From Cenococcum geophilum 1.58 (Eukaryota > Ascomycota > Dothideomycetes > Gloniales > Gloniaceae), in assembly GCA_001692895.1 (NCBI GenBank), contig KV748186.1, forward strand, positions 983,785 through 1,047,784: a stretch of 64,000 nucleotides of DNA. Direction: 5' to 3'. Below are positions 48,009 to 59,900 of this stretch, piece by piece. Numbering within the stretch: the first letter of the stretch is position 1; the number at the start of each line of letters is the position of its first letter. The notes below the pieces were generated by a model, which made no database searches, was not told the origin of the DNA, and saw only the letters and a list, made by a program, of their open reading frames with translations. Both the position numbers and the translations under genes were made by a program.

Positions 48009-48213
48009 AAGATCTAGCTGCTCCGTAATATAGCGGATGGTAGTAATAGGACTACAATCTAGCTGCTCCGCGATAGGGCGGACAGTGATAGGTCGCGGCT
48101 AAATTAATACGGGCGGCCGCGGCTAGATTGATACGGAAGGTCGCGGCTAGATTAATATGGGCGGTATAAGGGGAGAAGCAGCGGCGGAAGCAGCGGCAGA
48201 AGCAGTAGCGGCT
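48009..48213. repeat. GC-rich minisatellites
   Basis: Three adjoining repeats. First, two copies of a roughly 44-bp unit starting ATCTAGCTGCTCCG (48009 and about 48056). Second, three perfect-length 24-bp units (48091-48114, 48115-48138, 48139-48162) of the type GGTCGCGGCTAGATTAATAC. Third, a trinucleotide-like GCA/GCG run (48174-48213). The GC richness is striking against the AT-rich surroundings. Confidence 0.85.
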
Positions 48214-48630
48214 ATAGTTTAGTTTATAGACAGCGGAAGGTCCGGTAAAGGTCGGCAGGACTATTTATTTCTTTTCTCCTATATATATATAGTGTTAGAA
48301 AGGTAATAAGTTATTAAAAAAGAGTAAAGAATTAACCCTATAAGAGTTACAGGTCTTATACAGAGCTTTATAACAGTTTGTTACAAACTTAGTAGAAGAG
48401 CAATATTAGTTACAGCTAGTACAAAACATACAATTGGAAGGCATTTAGGTAGTAGGTAGGAAGTAGTAACTAAGGTAGAAGATAGAAAGCAGTAAGGGGT
48501 AGGAAAGAAGAGCTTATAAGGTCACGATTACGAATTTAATAGGGTAATACGTAAGGCAGCACGTCCCCCTATTAGGTAACTAGTTTTTTTTTAAACTAAT
48601 TAAACTCTTAGGTTTAACCCAAATTTAGTA
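48214..48630. other. Less-degraded spacer
   Basis: A TATATATATATA run (48281-48292) and moderately GC-rich sequence including GGTCACGATTACG and GGCAGCACGTCCCCC lie before relict E. It might be an LTR or leader remnant, but no matching partner was found in the window. Confidence 0.35.
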
Positions 48631-49561
48631 TATATAAAAATTGCTTTTAGCTTATCTATTAATTATTAGTAGAGGGGGCTATAGCTTAGTAAGTTATTGG
48701 CTTCTAATTAAATATTATAATTATATATCTGGTAAGGGGTAACTTATTTAAAACCGCTTTTAAAAATACATCCTTATAGTTTATATAGATAGTAAGAAGG
48801 AGGCGTTTAACTAGTTTCTCGTTAGTTCCCTTAGCTAACTCTTCTTCCCTATTATTAATAATTTGATTAATCTTATATAAGCTTGTTATAAAGACCTTAT
48901 TATCCTTCCAGCATATATTAAAGTAAAACACTATAGTACTAATTACGGCGATATTTACTATAGGGGGGTTATATAATAATAGGGGCGTATATAGCCTTAG
49001 GGGCTTCTAGGGTACTAGCATTATTATTACTCCTTTTAGCTCCTATTGTATCTTTTAAAGGTTATCTCTTATATCCTATTAATACGTTCTTTTCTATACT
49101 AGTTAGATCTGCCTAATTTAGATATTATCTACATTACTACCTATTCCACTACTATATATAAAGTCCTCTTTAAACATAGTACTTTAAAAGAGTATCTTTA
49201 TTAGTATAGAGTTTTTTCTAGCTTTACGGCAGGCGTCTTTTTAAGTAAAGGCTAGGTTACGGGCCTGGACGTCTTACTAGTAGATAGGGTTAGTCTTTAT
49301 GGTTAGTATCTTATAGTTAGTTTGGATTTCCCTAATAAAGGAGGGTACTTTTAGTCTATCCTCTAGCCAGATAAATTATCTTTATTATATATTTAGCTAA
49401 ATATTAAAATAGGATATCTATTTTCGGCTAAGGATTATATTATAGGATTCTAGGTCTAAGATATAAAAAGGGATACTATATAATTTTAAGATATAGGTAA
49501 CCGGCTAACCGGCTTAGTTATTATAGCCTTTTATCTAAATAGGCTTCTCTAGTTAGGTAGC

Positions 49562-49829
49562 TGTTCGTACTAACTTAATAGTATAAGTAAGTCGTATCCA
49601 CGGGCACGAAATACATGTAGTATCGTATGCTTGTTTAGATGGTAACTGTCAATTATATAAAGCAGACTACGTAGTCTATATACTAATGCACCTCCCCCCT
49701 AATTAGTTAGTGCTTTATAAGTGCACTAGACGTATAAGCGAGTGGTTGGTGCACTAAACGCGTAAACGCGTACCTGGTATACCAAACGCGTAAGCACGCG
49801 TTTAGTACAACAGGTACTATAATTATACA
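49562..49829 (-). repeat. Element F LTR (3' LTR in element orientation)
   Basis: 268 bp from TGTTCGTACTAAC to AATTATACA. It contains CpG-rich repeated AACGCGTAA motifs in its right third. It matches 55724-55991 with scattered transitions. Confidence 0.93.
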
Positions 49830-50080
49830 CTAGCAGTACTTAAAAAATGAAACCACCTGTGTATAGCCTCCGTAATTGCTTTAATAAAACTATAGAACAT
49901 AAAGGAAAATACATAGGAAATCTCCCCAAGGTGCCATCTAGGCTGCCTTCCAAACGGTGCCCTAAGCTGGCCGTAAGTTCTGCTTACAGTCCGTAAAATG
50001 AACCGTATGGCCTTTTAATAGGCAGTAGACGAGCTATAAGTCAGATTTTAAGGGCCGCTAAGGCGCTAGTGCTAAGCGAA

Positions 50081-50123
50081 CTAATGGCGATTTTCCATCC
50101 CGGGGATGGAAAATCGTAATTAG
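50081..50123. repeat. Perfect-core hairpin in element F
   Basis: A 43-bp palindrome centred on CCCGGGG, with arms CGATTTTCCATCCC and GGATGGAAAATCG. The outer CTAAT/ATTAG also pairs. It lies between the Copia coding end and the LTR, in an untranslated position. It has escaped RIP better than its flanks. Confidence 0.85.
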
Positions 50124-53100
50124 TCAATTCAACCACCCTATAAAATTCGGCAGGTTACGTAAGTCCACTAACTTCCACCGTAGCTTTCTACCGTTTTCTA
50201 CCTATACTGTATAACAAGCCGTACGGCCTTCTAACGGGCCGTAAACATACTATAGGTGCTCCGTTAGTCCCGTTCTACCCATTCTATAACTTTTAGGTTA
50301 AGCTTATTCGTGTTAATTAGGGTTTTAAGGGCTTAATACGGCTTTGCCTTAGTTATGGCGTCCGCTAGGTTGTCTCTACTACTGATCCATTTAACCTCTG
50401 TAATCTCACGTCGTTTATAGGCCTAATATAAGCACATTAGGTCGACTATAAGCCTCTTCTCTTATATTATACCTAGTTTAACTAGGCAGTCATAAAGGGA
50501 CTTTAAATTAGTATATAAAACTAGGGGTAACTGCTCTAGTTATAGAATCTTCTAGACTATTAATTTAATTATAGCTGCTATATTAAATCCATAAGCTAGT
50601 ATATATAGTTTAGAAGCTAGTACACTATAGGTTACTTATTTGCACTTAATTAAAGACTAGTGCAGTATATTTATGTCCTAATTGCGGTCCGTAAGTATAA
50701 TTATAAAGCTAATTTGTAATAATAGGTCTTTATTATTAGTAAAGGAGGCGTCCGTAAATGCTAGTAGGCTAAGGGAATTTAGGTCTAGTGGTATAAAAGT
50801 AAGTCCCCTTACTGCATTATCAATTTGCCACTAAATGCGCTTATTAAGCTGTTTAATATTTTCTTCTTACAGATCTACTGCCTGGGCCGTAAAGGATAAG
50901 TTATAGGCAGATTTAGGTTGGCAGACTATAGTAATATAGGCGCCTCTTGCACGCTGTGTAGTATATTAATCCTTTATATTTACGGTCTTACGGGTCTCTC
51001 CGTGGGAACTAGTAAGGTCCGTAGGCTTTGCTATAATAAGCTTTAGGTTTTAAGCTTAGCGTTCCTAAGTTAGCTTAATTAGGTTACCCTTTTATGTAAT
51101 TAGGCCTTTATTAAACTTAATTGGATTTTACTTAGTTAACTGCTCTCGCAGCTTTACTAAGAACTTGGCCTTTTATAGTTTAGTTTCTTTAGCGTCTATA
51201 AAGGTCTAGTCTGCTAGGAATAGGGTATTATCTGTTTAAAGTCCAATAATACTAAGGCCGTTTAATGGGCTATATAGGAGGCAGGGGTCGTAGGTTAACT
51301 GTTCTATTTTAAGCTTATTAATATAATGCTAGTGGTACGTCTTAAACCAGTGGTTTCTAGCTTTTGGTACTCCGTAAAGAGGTTTTATAACCTATAAAAT
51401 TATTCCTGGTTATAAGTTAAGCTTATAAGGTAATCATATAAAGATGTCCCTACTTAGGTAAGTATTAGACTGCACGTAGGCTTGTAAGATATCCCGTAAG
51501 TATAGGGCTACGGGTTTAGTTTACTATAGTCCTAGCGCAAGTATAAGTATAATTTATTAGCTAACTTATTAAATTGTAGGCGATTGCGTAAGGACTAAGT
51601 CCTTTCCCTTATTGTTATAAGCTTATATAATAAGCCTTAATTTCTTAAAGGCTTTATTAGTACTAGGGTGCTTAATCTTNTTAATAAAGNNTAAGTTAAA
51701 TATANNGANNCCTTNCNNGANNTCTTTCTCTATTATAACCGCAAAGACACCCTTTTTAAGTAGTCCGTTAATCTCTTTATGTTATAAGTCCGTAAACGGG
51801 GTTTCCTATACTAGAACTAATATATCCGCAGGCGGAGATTGCCTTATAGATATTCCTGCGGAGGTTAGGTGATTTTCTATTATAGTATTCTTAGTTATGG
51901 GGTGCTTTTAGGGGCATCCTTAACTACGCTTTATAGTAGGTTTAGTAGGTTTAGTAGGTTTCTAGGGGACTTCTAGGATAGGTAAGGGTGCTTCCAGTTT
52001 ATCTAATTCGGCAGGTGCTTTCGGTTCGTCTAGTTTAATAGGTACTTCTAGTTCGTCTAGTTTAACGTCATAGGTGTTTTCAGGCCGAAAGTAGGGTTTT
52101 ACGGACGTGCTTCTAAAGCTGGTTAGCCTACTAGGAAGCTATATACAGTACGTCTCGTTTTCTACAGCTAGTAGATAATAAGGTCCATTCCAACTATCGC
52201 TTTTACACTATATAAGGACTTTAGAGTTAAGCAGGAGGTTATATACTAGGGTTATATTAGGTCCGTTATGGTAGTACAGGGCGTTATTAATAGCTTACTT
52301 AGCCCGTAGCTTAACTATTTTAGTTATTACCTTCCGTATTATAGCTGCTTGTTCTATAATAGATAGGGCAGGAGGGCCTAAGTTACTTATTCTTAGGTAG
52401 GCTCTATAAACCAAGAGGGTGGGTACTAGTCCGTTAGGGCCAGCGGTGTTGTTAATAGCTTTTACGGCCATCTATAAAGCTAGTTCCTTTTAGATGTCCT
52501 TATACTCGTCTATAATAATCTAGTAAGCTCTCTATAAGGCTAGGTAAGCTTGCTTAATAAGCCTAATAGACTAGTACGCCTTAACTAGAATAGCTTTTAT
52601 TAATATAGCTATAGCCGTAGCATACTGCTAGAATTCCTTACTAATAAAGTTCCTACCGGCGTCGTGGGTAATATACTACGGAGGTCTGACGTATATATTA
52701 ATCTAGCAGGTCCATAAAATATCCCAAGTATATTTTATAGATATATTTTGCAACTAATAGGCGGCTTAATAGTAGGTTACCTCGTTAATTATATATAATA
52801 CTAGACTGCCGTTAATATACATAATGTCTATATATACTAAGTAGTTAAAGTTAAGGTCCTTATAAAGGGTAAACTTAAATTAGCCTAGGGAACGTCCGTA
52901 TTTCTAGCAAAAGGAGCAGTATTTAGTTAGGTGGTTAATTGCCTTCCTATTAACATCATTATATCTAGAGCGTTTAAGAACTCTATATAGCTTTTTAGCT
53001 AACAGGTGGCCGAAACAGCGGTATAGGCGGTAGATCTTAGTACTAGTAAGGTAGTATAGGTTATAGTCGAAAGATTCCTAAATATAGGTTTATAAAGTCT

Positions 53101-54633
53101 CTCCCTATATAAGGAACGGGTGTCCAAATTATCGTATAATTAGTAGGGTAATATACTTGCTTCCTAGGGCAGTTGCGGGGCCAATTAGGGTGTCTGTAAC
53201 ATTATTATAGTATACCTATAACTTATCTATATCTATAAGATAGAGTAAGAAGGGGGTATCCGCTTTTACTATATAGAAGTTAACTAGGCTAATTAGAGTC
53301 TTAACTTTAACTAATCTAATTAATGCGGTTAAGTTAATACCAAATTAGACGTTTACGGCCCCAGTTTGCGTAATATTAATGTCCGTATTATTATTTGTAG
53401 TGGTCCTATATATAAGATATTATCCGTAGCCTGCGGTAGACTTCTTAGAGGTACCTATATTAATTATAATACCGTAGAATTCCTTAGGGGTATAGCGTTC
53501 TATAGTAATATATGTAAATAGGTTCTACTTATAATCTATAACATTTATAATAGGGGTACTTACGGAATAGTTTTTGGGCGCAACTAAGTGTATAAAGGAA
53601 CGGTCGGCTAATACGGTCGTAATATTAAAGGCTTGGCTATTCGTAAAAGGTCTAAAAGTGGTTAGAAATGTCTCTAAGGTCTTTTATTTCTAAGTATTTA
53701 AGTTAAAGTTAATTATAAGGGCTTCTATTAACTTATTAGGGGGCTCTTCTACTTCCTTTCCTTTATATTCTAAAATAAACTAGTTAATATAGCTATTAAG
53801 TCTCTTCCTAGACTTATTACGTTCTTCCCAGGTATGCCTTATAGACTAATATCCTTTCTTACCGTATATAAAGCACTTCTGGCTAGTTTGTCTGTGGGGG
53901 TATGTTTTTATATAGAGGTTACTATAGGGGTTATGGGTAGGACTTGGTCAGTACGGGTACTGCTAGCAGTAGCGGCGGTCCGTAAAGTAGACATCTAAGT
54001 CTGTTTGTGGATATTAAATATCCGTAATAAAGGCTTAAGTGCTGCCTAGTGGGTTTAAGACTTTATACATTATAATAGAGGAGCGTAGGTTATTAATAAG
54101 GCCAGCTAAGGTATCTATAGGCTTATAGTAGGCGTACTTATAGGGCTTTACTTCCTAGTAGGCTGTAATAAGTTTATTATATAAGAAGTCGTCTGTTTAA
54201 AGCTTAGTATTAAGGCCGTGCTATAGGTGCCGAAGGTCTTTAATAAGAATTTGCAGGCACTCTATAGTCGATTTTTTAGTGTTCTTATTAATTACGGTCT
54301 ATAGCTTAGTCGCATTCCATTAAGTAAGAATATCACGCTTATATTCCGGTCCTTTAAAGTAGTTACGCGTAGCTTTACATAGCTTATTAAAGGGAACACT
54401 AAGGGGGTTGCTCTTAAGGTTAGTATAATAGTGGTTAAGTACTAGGCCGCGCAGTATAGTGGAGTAGGCTTAGCTAAATTTCTATTTAGGAATATTAGCC
54501 TTCTAATAGAGGTCCGTAAAGATAGTAAGTTTAAAGTTAAAGTTATCGTTTTTACTGCTATACTTAGATTTGTCGGTATAGAGCTTAGCCAGATTAGCTA
54601 GCTCCTTACCGTAGGTTTTTACTTAGGTGGGTT

Positions 54634-54788
54634 GCGGATCTATAACTTGCGGATCTATAGCTTGCAGATATATAGCTTACGGATCTGTAACTTAAATAAT
54701 AGGGGTAATTTAGTCCGTATTTTGGTTTATAGGGGTATTATAGTCCGTAATTTAGGTTATAGGGGTATTATAGTCCGTAACTTAAGTA
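54634..54788. repeat. Two tandem arrays in element F gag
   Basis: Four 15-bp units of the type GCGGATCTATAACTT (54634-54693) are followed by three 30-bp units of the type ATAGGGGTATTATAGTCCG (54699-54728, 54729-54758, 54759-54788). Unit lengths are multiples of three, consistent with repeats inside a coding region. The plus-strand frame across them is a by-product of the repetition. Confidence 0.88.
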
Positions 54789-55723
54789 TTAGGTATACTT
54801 TAGCCAGTAAAATTAATTCTAATGCCACTTGGGTTTATAAAACAAATTCGGTTAAATGGGTTAGCTATAAGGCTAGAGATTCTATTAAGTTTAAAGGAGG
54901 TAAAGAGGTTACTAGTTTTAATATAATCTAAGATCTGCTCTTTAGTCTATTTTGTTTAGTCCTCCTTATATAGTGTGTTATATAGAGACTATATAACAGT
55001 AACTCGTTTATCCCTTTTAACCTATACGTCTTAGTAACGTAAAAGGGTTTGTAGGTTATAGATAGTAGTAGGGTTATAAGCCTTAAAAATAGCTTCCGTA
55101 AAGTCCGTAAAGTCTTCCTTATATTACTCCCATAGGTTGTCATTTATAAGCTTAAAGTGTCTATATTTAAGGATTTTAAAGCTAATATAGTTATTAACGT
55201 CATTTATAGACGTAACGTCGACGCCTTATCTCTACTTCTTTTAACCTTCGCTGGCTTGCTTACTAATATCTGCCATATTATATAGTACGTAGTAGGTGGT
55301 AGAGGTCTTATAGGGTCCGTAAAGGCGGTTAGTAGGTCCGTGGTAGTTTATAGAAGGGTAAGAGGTCTCCGTAATAGTCCATAAAGGTAATTAATGGGTC
55401 CGTAACGGTTCGTAAAAGGGTAGAGGGTCTCCGTAAGGGGTCTAAAAAGACATCGGAGGTATTAAAAGAGGGTGTAGTAGGAATAGGGGTTTAAGGTTTA
55501 AAGAGGTTAAGGATAAGGGTTCCGTATAAGTCTATATTTACGTCTATAACTTCTAGTAACTATACTAAGACTTAACTAAGTATATAGGGTTAGTAATAGT
55601 CCGTAATTCCTAACTTCTAACCTTCTAGCAGGTTGTACTAGGAGTCTAAACGGGTAGTTACTATTAAGTATTGCTTGGGGGAGGTGTTAAGTAATTACTA
55701 ATCTATACGCGCTTACTAATTAG

Positions 55724-55991
55724 TGTTTATACTAACTTAATAGCATAAGTAAGTCGTATCTACGGGCACGAAATACATATAGTATTATATGCTTGTTTAG
55801 ATAGTAACTATTAATTATATAAAGCAGACTACGTGGTCTATATACTAATGCACCTCCCCCCTAATTAGTTAGTGCTTTATAAGTGCACCAGACACGTAAG
55901 CGAGTGGTTAGTGCACTAAACGCGTAAACGCGTACCTGGTGTACCGAACGCGTAAGCACGCGTTTGGTATAATAGGTGCTGTAATTATACA
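55724..55991 (-). repeat. Element F LTR (5' LTR in element orientation)
   Basis: The second 268-bp LTR, TGTTTATACTAAC to AATTATACA, bordered by the GTAGC duplication at 55992-55996. Confidence 0.93.
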
Positions 55992-56112
55992 GTAGCTTTT
56001 GTATTTAGAAACCTAGCAACATTATTTATATAGGCAGTATTTATAAAAGCAAAGCTATTTACTCTAGTATTAATAAGGGCGGTTATATTAACTCTATATC
56101 CATTTTAAGATA

Positions 56113-56518
56113 ACGTATTCTACCAGCGAGCCGGCCACTTCAAAATACACCAAAAAGGCGATATTTTAACCTTAAATATCTTAACCACTACTTAATAATA
56201 TTTTCTGAAAATTTAAATATAAGCTCTTATATACCTATTTTAGTGTATATTATAATACTAAAGCGTATAGCTTGGTGGTTATTATAATATAGAGTTTAGG
56301 GGTTAAAAATAGAGANATTTTTAAATATCTTAACAACTACCGGAGCGCATACTCTTATATTGTAATAAGTACTAAAATAGGTATATAAAAGCTTATATTT
56401 AAATTTTTAGAAAATATTATTAAGTAGTGGTTGAGATATTTAAGATTAAAATATCGCCTTTTTGGTGTATTTGAAGTGGCCGGCTCGGTGGGGTGGCCGG
56501 CTCGCTGGTAGAATACGT
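56113..56518. mobile_element. Foldback MITE in relict E (406 bp)
   Basis: A long inverted repeat with ends ACGTATTCTACCAGCGAGCC and its complement, almost symmetrical up to a central loop near 56270-56330. The flanks are TA (56111-56112) and TG (56519-56520), probably one TA duplication. Element A supplies the empty site (AAGATACTATATA at about 13090). Length is identical to the MITE at 258-663, and the arms share the order ACGTA tip, GGCC-rich segment, TTAA-ATCT-AACCAC segment and TTATATAC segment. One ambiguous base lies in the loop. Confidence 0.9.
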
Positions 56519-56915
56519 TGCTATATATAGAACTATAAAATACTTTCCACCTATTAACTAACTAAGATTAATCTCTTTAAGATCGATAGGGTACCCTAGG
56601 GGGGAGTCTTTCCCTAGGGTTCTTCTTTTCCCAACTTATTAAACATTTCTCCTTTCTCTATCTCCTTAATATTACCTATATTCTTTAACTTTAGGCAAAA
56701 TAAAACAAAATAACCCTCTTTATTATAGTTATAGCATATAGCCGAGGTAGGGTTAATTAGGGTATTATAACGAGTACTAATTAATAGTATATTATATAGC
56801 TAGTTAGGCGAGGCTCGCTAGTACGTAAATATAACTGCTTTTAGTATAAAAGCCGTTATAACTTATCTTCCTACTCCGGCTCTTATAGGTATAGTTAATA
56901 AGTTTTAACTACTAT

Positions 56916-56941
56916 AAGCCATTTTTTATTAATTAGAATGG
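56916..56941. other. Junction between relict E and element G
   Basis: A short sequence (TATAAGCCATTTTTTATTAA and on) not found in element A, between the truncation of E and the presumed LTR of G. Its origin is unclear. Confidence 0.4.
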
Positions 56942-59900
56942 TGTTAGGCCGTAGAGACGCACTTGCCGTAACCGGCTTAGCGTAGGCAAGGCGTAGGCGA
57001 GGCGCCTATAAAATATAGTTACCTCACACCAGAGAACAGCAGAATTTAGTTCTATAGTTTTACTCCATTAAGAACCAGATACCTATTGCATTCCGCTACT
57101 ATTATTATATTACTATATACCCTTAGGGCCTTAGCGTCCTAATAGTTCTAAATTCTTATCCCTTTTTAGGGGTAGCGGTTTAGCAATACCGCGGTCTACT
57201 AAGGCTGCGACTATATAGCGACAGCCTTCTATTAAAAAGACGACCTATATTTATTAACTGTATTATAGTCTATTAACCTAATAGCGAGACGCGGGCGTAA
57301 CGTTAGTATAGTGTGTAGTACTAAGTTTGGGGATCGGCCTTAGGATAATATAGGCGGACTTACGTCCTAAATAGAACTAAAAGCTATGGGCGAGGATACT
57401 ATATAGGAAGAAATACGACGACTAGAGAATAAGAAGCTATAACTCCTAGAGTAAGGAAAACTATAGTTGTTTAGAGAGGAGGTGGAAATGCTAAGACGGC
57501 GTTAATGCGGTAAGGTAATATTAACTCCCATTCCTAACCTAGACCCACTACCTTAAAGTATCCTATTAGAGTACTTAAATAGTAGCTTAATATATCTAAA
57601 TCCTAAATAGAAGGCTACTAATATAATAGGCACTCCGTTAAAACAGGCCGTTAAAATAAAAAATTACTCTATATTACAGTAAGACTATATAAGAGCACTA
57701 AGACTTCCGCGATAGCTTAAAGCTAGTATTTTACTTAGAGGCTAACGCCTTCGCGAATAAAAATACTAAAGTTATATTTATTATATAATATATAAAGGGG
57801 ACTAATAAAACCCTTTAGCTATAATATAAAGATAACTATTTAGATATATAGTTTGCCTAGGAGGAGCTAACAGAATTCCTACTTAATTAGATTAAAAGCC
57901 CTATTAATTAAGAACTCTTTATAGCCCTAATATATATAAGGGTAATATAGCGAACTAATTAACCTATAAATAAGTTTTCTACTTACCTAACCTCCTTAAA
58001 AGTATAAATTAACCCTCCTTATAATGTAAAGCATCTAATAATATACCTATTTGCGAAGCTATAGCTATAGCTACAGCTTACTATTACTAACTATTAGAAA
58101 TTCCTATAAACTTAAGATTAGCTAGTTTCCCTAGCTACCCTATTAGAGGAAAACTAGAAGAGCGTAAGCGCCCTATAGGCTAAAAGTAATAGGCGCGCCG
58201 CGAACTTAAATATAAAGACTACCCTATTAGGTAACTTAGGGAAAGTAAACTCTAAGACTACCGCCAGTAACGCGATAGCAGGGCGAAGTAATACCGCTAG
58301 GGGTTTAACCTAACCTAAGGAGAACTGCAAAAATTGTGGTAAGCTAGAATATGAGTAGTAATAGTGCTTAGAGTAGTAATAGTAATAGCAGCCGCCTTCT
58401 AATAGTATAAGCGCTATTTCTACGCTAGGAAAAGGTAGGCGCCCTTAGAGCCCCTTATACCTATAGGGCGTAAGCTATTACTATCTTAAAAAAAGTCTTA
58501 TTTAAGTAAATCTAGAAGGAGACCTTAGTAATACTTAATCTTAGCGCTAAAGTAAATATAATTAACTAGCGATTTACTATAAAGTATAACTTTAAGACAC
58601 TAAATATAGAATTACCTACCTACTCCTAGTTAAATAAAACTTAGGTATATTACTATAAAGCCTATAAAGTACTACTAAGAATAAAAAATAACTAGGGCAA
58701 GATTGGGGAAGTAACTCTTATATACTATAAAATAGCTAACGCATCCCCTATTATTACCCTAGGTATACTAGGGTTAAAAAAGGCCTAACTTCTTATCGAT
58801 TATAAAGTAAAGGCGTAGCGATAAAAGCTAAATGGCTCGTCCCTATTACTATAAACCCTTAAGGGTTTTGCGGAGTCTCTCTAGAGAGAATCTAGGGTTT
58901 TCGCCCTAGTAATTACTAGATTAATACCTAGTAAGATAACGGCAGCTTACTGGTCCTTCCCTTATAGTTGGGAAAAGTTAGTAATATCTTCTTATATAAA
59001 GAAGTAGGGAAGCTACCCTAATATTACTAAGGTAACTATATTATTAACCTAAAATAGGGATAGGAGGTCCTATATAGACCGCTCTATAACCTTTTAGTTA
59101 AGGAGCTAAAGGTACTTAGGGAGTATTTAGATAACGCCTTAGCTAAAGGTTAGATCTAACTAAGTACTAGTTTTATAGGGGTACCTATCTTATTTATACC
59201 TAAAAAGGATAAAAAGCTATAGCTCTATATAGACTATAAAGGCCTTAATAAGGTAACAATTAAGAATTATCTTATACTACCATTAATTAGTAAAACCTTA
59301 GACCGCTTAATAGGTTCTAAAATCTTTATTAAGTTAAACCTAATAAATACGTATTACCGCCTTTATATCTATTAGGGCGATAAGTAAAAGATAGCGTTCC
59401 GCCTGCGTTACAGCTACTTTAAGTATTTAGTTTTACCTTTTAGGCTAACTAACGGACCAGCGACCTTTTAGGGCTATATTAATTAAGCCTTATTAAAACT
59501 GGTAGACGTCTTTTATATAGTCTACCTTAATAATATTCTAATTTTCTTTAAAAATCTAGAGGAATACTAGCGCTATATACTAGAAGTGCTATATAGGTTA
59601 TAATAATATTAACTATATATAAACTTTAAAAAGTATAGGTTTAGTATATAAAAGGTTAAGTTTCTAGAATATATTATTAGTTCTAAAGGTATAGTAATAG
59701 ATTCTAGCTAGGTAGAAGCTATTACTAAATAGTAGAGCCCTTAATTCTATAGGGATGTCTAGGTCTTCTTAGGTTTTGCTAACTTCTATTACTAGTTTAT
59801 TAATAAATACTTTACTATTATAAAGCCTATTACTAATCTCCTAAAGGGAGTAAAAAACGGCTATAAAGCTAGGCCTTTTAGTTAGCTAAAAAAAAAGGCG

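Larger units (their letters stand above)
49562..55991 (-). mobile_element. Copia element F inside relict E, broken
   Basis: A Ty1/Copia element of 6430 bp on the minus strand, with 268-bp LTRs and a 5-bp duplication GTAGC (49557-49561 and 55992-55996). Right to left: gag (about 55270-53700, with tandem repeats at 54634-54788 and a zinc-knuckle trace near 53885-53840), integrase (about 53500-52300), reverse transcriptase (about 51640-50900, the most readable part) and RNase H (about 50850-50300), then a roughly 450-bp tail with a strong hairpin. The order gag-IN-RT-RNase H is that of Copia. Broken, with dozens of breaks. A cluster of ambiguous bases lies at 51680-51722. Confidence 0.92.
48630..56915 (-). 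mobile_element. Gypsy relict E (family of element A), truncated and interrupted
   Basis: Three blocks (48630-49561, 55992-56112 and 56519-56915) align colinearly with element A positions of about 12035-13480. They cover the reverse transcriptase N-terminal side, the protease and the gag zinc-knuckle end. Both ends are truncated and no LTR remains. It is interrupted by Copia element F and by a 406-bp MITE; rejoining the flanks against element A shows nothing else missing at those points. Heavily RIP-mutated with many breaks, more than element A itself. Confidence 0.88.

Noticed and set aside
54632-54931. Repetitive plus-strand protein (IYSLRIY-type repeats)
   Set aside because: The repeats are 15-bp and 30-bp minisatellites in the minus-strand Copia gag. 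The plus frame is a by-product.
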